From assembly GCF_000426045.1 (NCBI RefSeq), contig NZ_AUEP01000015.1, positions 1 to 64,000 on the forward strand: DNA of 64,000 nucleotides, in the 5' to 3' direction. Under the pieces are notes generated by a model. The model was not told the DNA's origin, ran no database searches, and saw nothing but the letters and a program-made list of their open reading frames with translations. The DNA comes from Marmoricola sp. URHB0036 (lineage in GTDB: Bacteria; Actinomycetota; Actinomycetes; Propionibacteriales; Nocardioidaceae). The position numbers were made by a program, and so were the translations under genes. Positions within the stretch are counted from its first letter, which is position 1, and each line of letters opens with the position of its first letter. This document shows, one piece after another, positions 45,083 through 53,297 of the stretch.

Positions 45083-46255
45083 ATGAACTTCCTCGACTGG
45101 TGCCTGGTCGTGCTGACCCTCGCCTATGCGCTCTCCGGCTACTGGCAGGGCTTCATCACCGGTGCCTTCGCGACGGCCGGGCTGCTGCTCGGTGGGTTGG
45201 TCGGCATCTGGCTGGCGCCGCTGCTGCTCGGCGACGCAGCCCCGTCGATGTGGGTCTCGCTGGGAGCACTGTTCGTCGTACTCGTGATGGCCTCCCTCGG
45301 CCAGGCCGTCCTCCAGTTCGCGGGCACCCGCATCCGGGCCAAGATCACCTGGCAGCCGATCCGGGCCGTCGACGCCATCGGGGGCGCGGCCCTGAGCGTG
45401 GTCGCCGTGCTGGTCGTCGCCTGGATGCTCGGCGTGGCGATCAGCGGGTCGCGGATCCCCGGGATCAGCCCCCAGGTGCGCGACTCCAAGGTGCTGCTCG
45501 CGGTCAACCGGGTGATGCCGGTGCAGGCCCAGCAGGCGCTGCGGTCCTTCGACCAGGTCGTCGGCTCGAGCTTCTTCCCGCGCTACCTCGAGCCGTTCGC
45601 GCCCGAGCGGATCGTCAACGTCGAGCCGGCCCAGGCGCGCGTCGTACGCGACCCCGACATCCGCAACGCGCGCCAGAGCGTCTTCAAGGTCCGCAGCACC
45701 AACCGCTGCGGCAGCGGCGTCGAGGGCACCGGCTTCCTCTACGCCCCCCACCGGCTGATGACCAACGCCCACGTCGTGGCCGGCGTCACCGAGCCCGAGA
45801 TCAAGGACGGCGACCGGACCCTCGACGCCACGGTCGTCTACTACAACCCGGACGTGGACGTGGCCGTGCTCGACGTACCCGACCTCGACGGGCCGACCAT
45901 CCGGTTCGAGCTCGACGGCAAGGAGAAGATGCAGGGCGCCGTCCTCGGCTACCCCCAGGACGGACCGTACGACGCCCAGCCGGCCCGCATCCGCGGCGAG
46001 CAACGACTGCGCTCACCCGACATCTACGGCAACGGCACCGTCACCCGCCACGTGTTCTCCCTGCGCGGCAGCATCCGCCCGGGCAACTCCGGCGGCCCGT
46101 TCGTCTCCAGCGCCGGCAAGGTGCTCGGCGTCGTCTTCGCCGCTTCGGTCAGCGACAAGGACACCGGCTACGCGCTGACCTCCGACCAGGTCCGCCAGGC
46201 GGCGGCCAGGGGGCTGCAGTCCGACGAGCGGGTGTCGAGCGGCAACTGCGCATAG
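45083..46255 (+). CDS. marP: MarP-like membrane serine protease (acid-resistance protease)
   Basis: 390 aa. Four N-terminal helices (CvpA-like, residues 1-135), then a periplasmic chymotrypsin-type protease with His230 (TNAHVV), Asp259 (DVDVAVLDV) and Ser336 (RPGNSGGP). M. tuberculosis MarP has His235, Asp264, Ser343 and a regulatory disulfide Cys214-Cys395; Cys209 and Cys389 occupy the same positions here. In that species it protects cytoplasmic pH in acid by processing the amidase RipA. It ends a conserved operon; a strong hairpin follows. Confidence 0.93.
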   Translation: MNFLDWCLVVLTLAYALSGYWQGFITGAFATAGLLLGGLVGIWLAPLLLGDAAPSMWVSLGALFVVLVMASLGQAVLQFAGTRIRAKITWQPIRAVDAIGGAALSVVAVLVVAWMLGVAISGSRIPGISPQVRDSKVLLAVNRVMPVQAQQALRSFDQVVGSSFFPRYLEPFAPERIVNVEPAQARVVRDPDIRNARQSVFKVRSTNRCGSGVEGTGFLYAPHRLMTNAHVVAGVTEPEIKDGDRTLDATVVYYNPDVDVAVLDVPDLDGPTIRFELDGKEKMQGAVLGYPQDGPYDAQPARIRGEQRLRSPDIYGNGTVTRHVFSLRGSIRPGNSGGPFVSSAGKVLGVVFAASVSDKDTGYALTSDQVRQAAARGLQSDERVSSGNCA

Positions 46256-46360
46256 GGGCCGACTGCGGTCGCGGTGCTGAGCATGGCGCGGGACGAACCG
46301 GACCGGGCAGACGGCCGATTCTGGAGGCGGAGGGCCGAAGTATCGCCCTTCCGGGTCCAG

Positions 46361-46382
46361 TTTCCCCGGGCGGCCGGGGAAA
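46361..46382. terminator. Bidirectional hairpin between marP and the holin-like gene
   Basis: TTTCCCCGG-gcgg-CCGGGGAAA: perfect 9-bp stem, 4-nt loop, with A/T runs at both ends, the classic shape of a terminator used from both directions. Confidence 0.75.
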
Positions 46383-46394
46383 CCGACGGGCTCC

Positions 46395-46805
46395 TCAGCT
46401 GCTGCGCTTGAAGGCAGCCGGGATCTGCTTGCCCTGCTCGATGGCGCGCTCGGGGGGACGGACGGTCTTGATCTTCTTGACCCCGACGAAGGCGAGCAGC
46501 GCGGCGACCAGCACGTAGACGCCGAACACGATCAGGAAGCTCCACGCCAGGTCCCAGTCGAACCAGAGCGTGAGGAAGTAGGCGAAGGCCACCGAGAGCA
46601 TGATGATCGACAGCAGCACGAGGAACCCGGCCGCTGCGAACAGGCCCAGGCTGATCCCACCGGCCCGCAGCGAGACCTTGAGCTCCGACTTGGCCAGCTC
46701 GATCTCGCTCTTGATCAGGGTGGAGACGTCACGGCTCGCGTCGACGACCAGCCTGCCGATGGTCGGCTCTTCTGCGGGGGGCGTGACGGGCTCACGGTGT
46801 GCCAT
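46395..46805 (-). CDS. Holin-superfamily-III-like membrane protein (DUF1469 type)
   Basis: 136 aa. N-terminal amphipathic region (TIGRLVVDASRDVSTLIKSEIELAKSEL), two transmembrane helices (about 55-80 and 90-112), basic tail KKIKTVRPPERAIEQGKQ. The family name comes from phage holins but members of this chromosomal group are common actinobacterial membrane proteins and no phage gene is near. Function unknown. Divergent from the antiporter. Confidence 0.85.
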   Translation of the reverse strand: MAHREPVTPPAEEPTIGRLVVDASRDVSTLIKSEIELAKSELKVSLRAGGISLGLFAAAGFLVLLSIIMLSVAFAYFLTLWFDWDLAWSFLIVFGVYVLVAALLAFVGVKKIKTVRPPERAIEQGKQIPAAFKRSS

Positions 46806-46985
46806 GGCTGATGGTTTCCCTTCGGTTCCGACGTCCGACCGAACCCTATCCTCACGCGTCCCGGTGTCGCCGGTTGCGCCGACCCGGCGCTGCGGACGGA
46901 CGCGCCGGTAGCATTCGCACGAGGTGCGCCGGGAAGTCTGGTCGGCAACGAGACTGCCGTACGCAAAACCTGACTGGGGAGCGCC

Positions 46986-48461
46986 ATGTCCGACACCTAC
47001 ACCTTCGCGCTGCTGTTGGTGGTGACGGCTGCGGTGGTGCTGGCGGCGGTGCTGGCCAACCGCCTGACCCAGTGGCTGCGGATCCCCGCACCAGCGCTGG
47101 TGCTGGCTGCCTCCGCGGTCGCACTGCAGGTCTTCCCGGACCTGCACACCCCGGCCGAGCAGACGGTCGACCGGCTCGTCACCGTGGCGCTGATCTTCAT
47201 CCTGTTCGACGGGGGGATGGGGATCGGCTGGTCGAGGTTCCGGGGTGCGGCCCGCCCGATCGCGATGGTCGGCATCCTGGGCACCTTCCTGACCGCCGTC
47301 GCAGGCGCCCTGTTCCTGCACCTGGTCGTGGGCCTGGACTGGTACGCCGCCGTGCTGGTCGCGACCGCGATCGCGCCGACCGATCCCGCCGTCGTGTTCT
47401 CCGTCCTCGGCCAGCGCGAGGTGTCCGGTCGCAGCGGCACCATCCTGGAGGGCGAGTCGGGCGCCAACGACCCGGTCGGCATCGCCCTGATGGCCAGCCT
47501 GCTCACCGCGGGTGGCATCTCCGGAGGCGCCATCGGGCACATCGCCGCAGAGTTCCTGCTGCAGATGGCCGTGGGAGCCGTGGTGGGCGTCCTCGGGGGG
47601 CAGGCCCTGCTCTGGTTCATGCGGCACGTGCCGTTGCCGGAGGAGGGTCTCTATCCGCTCCGGACTCTGGCCTGCGCGCTGGCCCTGTTCGGGGTGGCGA
47701 CCCTCGCGCACGGGTCCGGCTTCCTGGCCGTGTTCGTCGCCGGCATCCTGATCGGGGACGCGCGGGCGCCGTACAAACGGGAGATCGAGCACTTTCACTC
47801 GGGACTCTCCAGCCTCGCCGAGATCGTGGCCTTCGTCGCGTTGGGACTGACCGTGGACCTGGGCGTGCTCGCGCATACGGAGGTCTGGGTTCCGGGCGTC
47901 GCACTGGCGCTCGTCGTCTCGCTGGTGATCCGGCCCGTCGTGGTCGGTCCGCTCCTCGCCGGCTCAGGACTGCAACGGAACGAGAAGCGCTTCTTGATGT
48001 TCGCGGGGCTCAAGGGGGCGGTGCCGCTCCTGCTCGGCAGCTTCATCCTCAGCGAGCACATCGACGATGCCGAACGGCTCTACGGGATGGTCGTGATCGT
48101 CGTCGTGCTCTCGGTGGTCGGCCAGGGCAGCCTCGTGCCGACAGTGGCTCGCCTCCTGAAGGTGCCCATGCGGGAGGTCGAGCCGGAGCCGTGGTCGCTC
48201 GGAGTACGGCTCCGCGACGAGCCCAACGGCGTACACCGCCTCACGGTCGCACGCGGTTCGGCCGCCGACGGGTCGAGGATCTCCGACCTCACGGTGCTGC
48301 CCGAGGGTGTGTGGGTGAGCTTCGTCGTACGTCGGGGCCAACTGGTGCCGGTCAGCGCAGAGACGGTGCTGGAGGCAGCCGACGAGGCGTTGGTTCTCGG
48401 CGATCCCAGCGCGGGCCCGGAGCTGCGTGCCGTGTTCGAGGGCTCTGCGTCCGAGGAGTAG
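46986..48461 (+). CDS. Cation/proton antiporter, CPA1 type, second copy
   Basis: 491 aa; ATG with GGGGAGCGCC upstream. 12-13 TM segments; FDGGMGIGW, APTDPAVVFSVL and the ion-binding motif GESGANDPVGIA, then TrkA-C/RCK_C-type tail (LRDEPNGVHRLTVARGSAADGSRISDLTVL). Same family as the gene at 7740 but clearly divergent. Likely K+/H+ exchange. Confidence 0.87.
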   Translation: MSDTYTFALLLVVTAAVVLAAVLANRLTQWLRIPAPALVLAASAVALQVFPDLHTPAEQTVDRLVTVALIFILFDGGMGIGWSRFRGAARPIAMVGILGTFLTAVAGALFLHLVVGLDWYAAVLVATAIAPTDPAVVFSVLGQREVSGRSGTILEGESGANDPVGIALMASLLTAGGISGGAIGHIAAEFLLQMAVGAVVGVLGGQALLWFMRHVPLPEEGLYPLRTLACALALFGVATLAHGSGFLAVFVAGILIGDARAPYKREIEHFHSGLSSLAEIVAFVALGLTVDLGVLAHTEVWVPGVALALVVSLVIRPVVVGPLLAGSGLQRNEKRFLMFAGLKGAVPLLLGSFILSEHIDDAERLYGMVVIVVVLSVVGQGSLVPTVARLLKVPMREVEPEPWSLGVRLRDEPNGVHRLTVARGSAADGSRISDLTVLPEGVWVSFVVRRGQLVPVSAETVLEAADEALVLGDPSAGPELRAVFEGSASEE

Positions 48462-48518
48462 CCCCGCGTCCACCGGGTCGATTTCCTGGTCGGCCCTGTG
48501 TCTGGGAGGATGGGACCC

Positions 48519-48690
48519 GTTGGAGGGGAGTATTCCTTCGCGGCGGTCTCGTCATCACGGTCTGGCCACAGCACCTCGGCCCAGACCCGGGATCGTCGGT
48601 CGCGACGATGCGGCGGAAGAGACCTCCGGACAGCTGACACCCGCACGCGTCGTACGTCGCGTGCGCAGGAACTGGTCCGGAGGCCCGAAG
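48519..48690 (+). promoter_or_regulatory. yybP-ykoY manganese riboswitch with SD-sequestering switch
   Basis: Upstream of terC. Conserved elements are all there: 5' TGGAGGGGAGTA (48521-48532), GTCTCGTCATCACGG, paired CGGTCTGG/CCCAGACC, and the 3' AGAGACCTCC (48618-48627). GGAGG (48522-48526) pairs with CCTCC (48623-48627) to close the aptamer. The same CCTCCGGAC (48623-48631) is also exactly complementary to GTCCGGAGG (48675-48683), which is the ribosome site of terC (ATG at 48692). Aptamer closure and SD masking are therefore alternatives: with Mn2+ the SD is free (ON); without it the SD is hidden (OFF). Confidence 0.85.
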
Positions 48691-48691
48691 C

Positions 48692-49684
48692 ATGGATGTA
48701 TCCCCACTCACCTGGTGGCTCACGATCGGCATCACCAGTGCCGTCCTGCTCGTCGACATCGTCGTCATCGGCCGACGCCCTCACGAGCCCTCCCGCAAGG
48801 AGGTCAGTGTCGCGCTGGGCGTGTTCGTCGGCATGGCCGTCGCGTTCGGCATCGGCGTCTGGTTCTTCGCCGGTCACCAGTACGGCACCGAGTTCTTCGC
48901 CGGCTGGCTGACCGAGTACTCCCTCTCGGTCGACAACCTGTTCATCTTCCTGATCATCATGAACAAGTTCGCCGTACCCAAGCAGCTGCAGCAGAGTGCC
49001 CTGCTCGTCGGCATCGTGCTCGCGCTGATCATGCGCGGCATCTTCATCGCCGTCGGTGCGGCCGCGATCAACGAGTTCAGCTGGGTCTTCTACCTCTTCG
49101 GTGCCTTCCTCATCTACACCGCCGTCAAGCTGGCCCGCGAGGGGCAGGAGGACGAGCAGGACTTCGAGGAGAACCGACTGATCAAGTTCGTCGAGCGCCG
49201 GTTCCCCGCGACAGCTGAGTGGCACGGCAGCAAGATCCTGACGCACGAGAACGGCAAGCGCGTGATCACGCCGATGTTCATCGTGATCATCGCGCTGGGC
49301 ACCACCGACCTGCTGTTCGCGCTCGACTCGATCCCGGCGATCTACGGCCTCACCAGCGAGCCGTACATCGTGCTGACGGCGAACATCTTCGCCCTGATGG
49401 GGCTGCGTCAGCTCTACTTCCTGATCGGTGGCCTGCTCGAGAGGCTGGTGTACCTCTCCTACGGACTCGCCTTCCTGCTCGGCTTCATCGGCGTCAAGCT
49501 GGTGCTGCACGCGCTGCACGAGAACGAGCTGCCGTTCATCAACGGCGGCGAGCCCGTCGGCTGGGCGCCCGACGTCCCGATCTGGGTGTCCCTGGGCGTG
49601 ATCATCGGCACCCTCGTCATCACGACCGTGGCCAGCCTGATGAAGACCGGGCTGTCTGGCCGCAAGCCCGCCGACCAGGTGTGA
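48692..49684 (+). CDS. TerC/Alx family manganese exporter
   Basis: 330 aa, about nine TM helices; conserved EYSLSVDNLFIFLIIM and DLLFALDSIPAIYGL with the paired Asp residues that bind metal. TerC proteins move Mn2+ out of the cytoplasm; the riboswitch upstream makes a manganese role much more likely than tellurite. Charged loop (REGQEDEQDFEENRLIKFVERRF) in the middle. GGAGG 8 nt before the ATG. Confidence 0.92.
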   Translation: MDVSPLTWWLTIGITSAVLLVDIVVIGRRPHEPSRKEVSVALGVFVGMAVAFGIGVWFFAGHQYGTEFFAGWLTEYSLSVDNLFIFLIIMNKFAVPKQLQQSALLVGIVLALIMRGIFIAVGAAAINEFSWVFYLFGAFLIYTAVKLAREGQEDEQDFEENRLIKFVERRFPATAEWHGSKILTHENGKRVITPMFIVIIALGTTDLLFALDSIPAIYGLTSEPYIVLTANIFALMGLRQLYFLIGGLLERLVYLSYGLAFLLGFIGVKLVLHALHENELPFINGGEPVGWAPDVPIWVSLGVIIGTLVITTVASLMKTGLSGRKPADQV

Positions 49685-49776
49685 GAGGGCCGACACCCTC
49701 ACCCGGAATCAGGGCGTGACCTCCGATGTTGTTGAACGTTGAAGTACCAACGCGACAACCTCGACCGAAGGAACAC

Positions 49777-50328
49777 ATGAACATCCTGATGCTGGTGGGC
49801 AGCCTGCGGGCCGACTCGTGGACCGCGCGGCTGACCGGATCAGCGGCCTCGCTGCTGCCTGAGGGCACCGACACGCTGGTCTACGACGGACTCGGCGACC
49901 TGCCGCACTACGACCAGGACCTCGACACCGACCAGCCCCCGGCTGCCGTGGTCGCCTTCCGTGAGGCCGTACGACGGGCCGACGGGCTGGTCGTGGCCAC
50001 GCCCGAGTACAACGGCTCGATGCCGGGCGTGCTCAAGAACGCGATCGACTGGGCCTCCCGCCCGCGCGGCGAGTCCTCCATCGCGGGCAAGCCGGTCGCC
50101 GTGATCTCGGTGAGCCCCTCGCCCCGGGGAGCGCAGTGGGCCCGCGAGGAGGCAGAGAAGGTGCTCCGGGTCGCGGGCGCCGTACCTCTCGAGCAGAGCC
50201 TGGGCGTCCCCTCCGTGCACGCCGCCGTGGTCGACGGCCAGCTCGCCGACGCCGACGTCGAGCGCGCACTCCGCGACCTGATGCAGGCTCTCGTCACGGC
50301 CGACGAGAACCGCCGCACCGCCGCCTGA
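49777..50328 (+). CDS. NADPH-dependent FMN reductase
   Basis: 183 aa from the ATG at 49777 (GAAGGA upstream). Flavodoxin-like: VGSLRADSW (phosphate-binding loop) and TPEYNGSMPGVLKNAIDW (FMN-ring loop). Members reduce FMN, quinones, or azo compounds, usually in oxidative stress. The upstream region (GTTGTTGAACGTTGAAG) has a short direct repeat that may be an operator. A long palindrome follows. Confidence 0.88.
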   Translation: MNILMLVGSLRADSWTARLTGSAASLLPEGTDTLVYDGLGDLPHYDQDLDTDQPPAAVVAFREAVRRADGLVVATPEYNGSMPGVLKNAIDWASRPRGESSIAGKPVAVISVSPSPRGAQWAREEAEKVLRVAGAVPLEQSLGVPSVHAAVVDGQLADADVERALRDLMQALVTADENRRTAA

Positions 50329-50337
50329 AAGCACTCG

Positions 50338-50383
50338 GACGTCATACGAGGTGGTTGCAATAGCGACCACCTCGTATGACGTC
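50338..50383. repeat. Long palindrome, family copy 2 (GACGTCATACGAGGTGG...)
   Basis: A 17-bp perfect stem, GACGTCATACGAGGTGG (50338-50354) with 50367-50383, that continues through GGTTGC/GCGACC to an AATA loop. Lies between the FMN reductase and acsA stop codons (convergent). The first 14 nt, CGGACGTCATACGA, equal the start of the palindrome at 17718. It may be a terminator, but its relation to the other copy suggests a mobile or protein-bound repeat. Confidence 0.7.
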
Positions 50384-50397
50384 TGCTGCGGTGAGGA

Positions 50398-52380
50398 TCA
50401 GTCCTCGTCGGCCTTCTCGGAGTTCATCCCGTCCTCGATCAGCTGCATCACCGAGTCGTCGGCCAGGGTGGTGACGTCGCCGACCTCGCGGTGCTCGGCG
50501 ACGTCCTTGAGCAGGCGGCGCATGATCTTGCCGGAGCGCGTCTTCGGCAGCTCGGCCACCACCAGGATCGACTTCGGCTTGGCGATGGCGCCGATCTCCT
50601 TGGCCACGTGGTCGCGCAGCTCCTTGATCAGGTCGTCAGGAGCCTCCTCGCCGTCCTTGAGTGCCGACTCGCGCAGGATCACGAAGGCGTTCACCGCCTG
50701 GCCGCTCTGCTCGTCCTTGGCGCCGACGACCGCCGCTTCGGCGACCCGTGGGTGGGAGACCAGGGCCGACTCGATCTCGGTCGTGGAGAGCCGGTGGCCG
50801 GACACGTTCATCACGTCGTCCACGCGGCCCAGCAGCCAGATGTCGCCGTCGTCGTCGAGCTTGGCGCCGTCGCCAGCGAAGTAGTAGCCCTGCTTCTCGA
50901 ACCGGGACCAGTAGGTCTCCCGGTAGCGGTCGTCGTCGCCCCAGAGGGTGCGCAACATGGCCGGCCACGGCTCGGTCAGCACGAGGTAGCCGCCCTTGCC
51001 GTTGCCCACGGGCTCGCCCTCGTCGTTGACCACCTCGGCCGAGATGCCCGGCAGCGCCTTCATCGCGGAGCCTGGCTTGCCCGCCGTGACACCCGGGAGC
51101 GGGCTGATCATCAGCTGCCCGGTCTCGGTCTGCCACCAGGTGTCCATCACCGGGCACGTGTTCGCGCCGATGTTCTCGCGGTACCAGATGTAGGCCTCGG
51201 GGTTGATCGGCTCACCGACCGAGCCCAGCAGGCGGAGCGAGGAGAGGTCGGCCTTCTCCGGGATCTCCTTGCCCCACTTCATGAACGTGCGGATCGCGGT
51301 CGGGGCGCAGTAGAGGATCGTCACCTTGTACTTCTCGATGATGTCCCACCACCGTCCCTTGTGCGGGGTGTCGGGAGTGCCCTCGTACATCACCGAGGTG
51401 GCCCCGTTGGCCAGCGGCCCGTAGACGATGTAGCTGTGCCCGGTGACCCAGCCGATGTCGGCAGCGGTCCAGAAGATGTCGGTCTCGGGCTTGATGTCGA
51501 AGACCGCCCAGTGGGTGTACGACGTACCGACGAGATAGCCACCGGTCGTGTGCAGGATGCCCTTGGGCTTGCCGGTGGTGCCGGAGGTGTACATCACGTA
51601 GAGCGGGTGTTCGCTGTCGAAGGCCTCCGGGGTGTGCTCGGTGCTGGCCTTCTCGACCGTGTCGTGCCACCAGACGTCGCGGCCGTCGTCCCACTCGACG
51701 TCCTGACCGGTGCGCTTCACGACGAGCACGGAGCGTACGTCGGGACACTGGCTGACCGCCTCGTCCACGGCCGGCTTGAGCGAAGCCGGGGCGCCGCGGC
51801 GGTAGCCGCCGTCGGCGGTGATCACGACGCGGGCGTCGCAGTCCTGGATGCGATCACGCAACGCGGAGGAGGAGAAGCCGCCGAACACCACGGTGTGCGG
51901 GGCGCCGAGCCGGGCGCAGGCCAGCATGGCCACGACGGTCTCGGGGATCATCGGCATGTAGATGGCGATGCGGTCGCCGGTCTCCACGCCCAGCTCGATC
52001 AGCGCGTTCGCGGCCTGGCACACGGAGTCCTTGAGCTCGGCGTAGGTGATGTCACGGGTGTCGTCGTCGGGCTCGCCCACCCAGTGGAAGGCGACCTTGT
52101 CGCCGTTGCCGTTCTCGACGTGCCGGTCGACGCAGTTGTACGCCGCGTTGAGCTTGCCGCCCACGAACCACTTCGCGAACGGGGCGTTGTCCCAGTCGAG
52201 CACCTGGTCCCACTTGGTGTCCCAGGACAACCGCTCGGCGGCCTTCTCCCAGAACGCGAGGCGGTCCTTGTCGGCCTCCTCGTAGGCATCAGCCTTGACG
52301 TTGGCGTTCTCGGCGAGCTCCTTGGGGGGCTCGAAACGGCGCTCCTCGTGCGACAGGTTGGCCAGCGTCTCGTCACTCAC
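50398..52380 (-). CDS. acsA: Acetyl-CoA synthetase
   Basis: 660 aa from the GTG at 52380 (TCGGAG 6 nt upstream), preferred to a start 30 nt earlier. Adenylate-forming enzyme: VMYTSGTTGKPKG (P-loop), acetate pocket VMDTWWQTETGQ, and PKTRSGKIMRRLL containing the acetylation-controlled Lys. Converts acetate to acetyl-CoA. The neighbourhood (SatP, ActP, LytS/LytTR) makes a complete acetate-use module. Homologue of Rv3667. Confidence 0.96.
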   Translation of the reverse strand: MSDETLANLSHEERRFEPPKELAENANVKADAYEEADKDRLAFWEKAAERLSWDTKWDQVLDWDNAPFAKWFVGGKLNAAYNCVDRHVENGNGDKVAFHWVGEPDDDTRDITYAELKDSVCQAANALIELGVETGDRIAIYMPMIPETVVAMLACARLGAPHTVVFGGFSSSALRDRIQDCDARVVITADGGYRRGAPASLKPAVDEAVSQCPDVRSVLVVKRTGQDVEWDDGRDVWWHDTVEKASTEHTPEAFDSEHPLYVMYTSGTTGKPKGILHTTGGYLVGTSYTHWAVFDIKPETDIFWTAADIGWVTGHSYIVYGPLANGATSVMYEGTPDTPHKGRWWDIIEKYKVTILYCAPTAIRTFMKWGKEIPEKADLSSLRLLGSVGEPINPEAYIWYRENIGANTCPVMDTWWQTETGQLMISPLPGVTAGKPGSAMKALPGISAEVVNDEGEPVGNGKGGYLVLTEPWPAMLRTLWGDDDRYRETYWSRFEKQGYYFAGDGAKLDDDGDIWLLGRVDDVMNVSGHRLSTTEIESALVSHPRVAEAAVVGAKDEQSGQAVNAFVILRESALKDGEEAPDDLIKELRDHVAKEIGAIAKPKSILVVAELPKTRSGKIMRRLLKDVAEHREVGDVTTLADDSVMQLIEDGMNSEKADED

Positions 52381-52450
52381 GTCTACTCCGATCAGTCGTC
52401 GTATGCCCACCGTAGGCGGAAGCCGCAGGGTCTACGAGGGTCAGTTGTTG

Positions 52451-52492
52451 AAAAGACGGGGCGGCGCGGCCGAGTCGTGCCGCACCGCCCCG
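52451..52492 (-). terminator. Rho-independent terminator of satP
   Basis: On the minus strand: 14-bp stem with one mismatch (CGGGGCGGTGCGGC/GCCGCGCCGCCCCG, 52457-52492) followed by TCTTTTC. It separates satP from acsA, so acsA uses its own promoter. Confidence 0.8.
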
Positions 52493-52515
52493 GTGCCAGA
52501 TGGGCTCTTGCGTGG

Positions 52516-53133
52516 TCAGCGCGGCGCGACCGGGACCAGCTGCCTCTTGTGCGTGAACGCCGTGACACCGGCGAACGACGCGTACCACGCTGCCAGCGCG
52601 GTGAGCAGCCCGACGTAGCCACCGAGCTTGTGGATGCCGTCGGAGGTGGCGAACTCACCCCAGGCGAGGATCAGGAAGGTCAGGGTCAGCAGTACGAAGA
52701 CCGCCAGCACTGCGCCGCTCACCTTGCTGGCGGCGACCGACATGTAGGCGGTGAAGATGCCCCAGACCAGCAGGTAGAGGCCGACGCCCTTGGCCGCGTC
52801 GTCGGCGGGGATCTTGTCGACGCCGGAGTGGCCGGTCAGCCACCAGAACGAGACCCAGAAGGCGCCGTACGACGAGAACGCGGTCGCGCCGAAGGTGTTG
52901 CCCTTGGCGAACTCCCACATGCCGGCCGCGAACTGGCCGACACCGCCGTAGGCCAGGGCGAGTCCGAAGACGACAGGCTCGACGCTGGCCGGGACCCAGC
53001 CGGCGTTGACGGCACTCAGCACGGCCGTGGTCAGCGCGAACGCCGCCAGTCCGAGGGGGGCGGGATCGGCGATGTGGGCACCGGGTGCGAGACCCGCCGC
53101 CGGGGCGGTCTCGGGTGCGTGTGTCTGAGACAT
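52516..53133 (-). CDS. satP: Acetate uptake transporter (SatP/YaaH/GPR1 family)
   Basis: 205 aa, six TM helices. The family motif NPAPLGL is DPAPLGL here, and AYGGVGQFAAGMWEFAKGNTFGATAFSSYGAFW forms the central pore half. It carries acetate/succinate with protons. TAGGAGATCCC before the ATG. Lies between acsA (terminator in between) and the symporter. Confidence 0.93.
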   Translation of the reverse strand: MSQTHAPETAPAAGLAPGAHIADPAPLGLAAFALTTAVLSAVNAGWVPASVEPVVFGLALAYGGVGQFAAGMWEFAKGNTFGATAFSSYGAFWVSFWWLTGHSGVDKIPADDAAKGVGLYLLVWGIFTAYMSVAASKVSGAVLAVFVLLTLTFLILAWGEFATSDGIHKLGGYVGLLTALAAWYASFAGVTAFTHKRQLVPVAPR

Positions 53134-53297
53134 GGGATCTCCTAGCGGTCGGGATGTGCCTCTCGCCACCGAGGCTAGGGAGAGCGGCACCCGACCCGGG
53201 AGGGCTGGAGCGCCCCGGTCGCTCAACGGCACCGAACCATCGGTATGGCGCACGTCACACTGCGACGAGCGGCGGTATCCGTGCGACGAACGGAGGG

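Noticed and set aside
46395-46805. Holin-like gene as a sign of prophage
   Set aside because: No integrase, terminase, capsid or lysin gene nearby; the family is a common chromosomal membrane protein in actinobacteria.
50491-53145. 884-codon plus-strand frame opposite acsA and satP
   Set aside because: Antisense to two certain genes and crosses the satP terminator.
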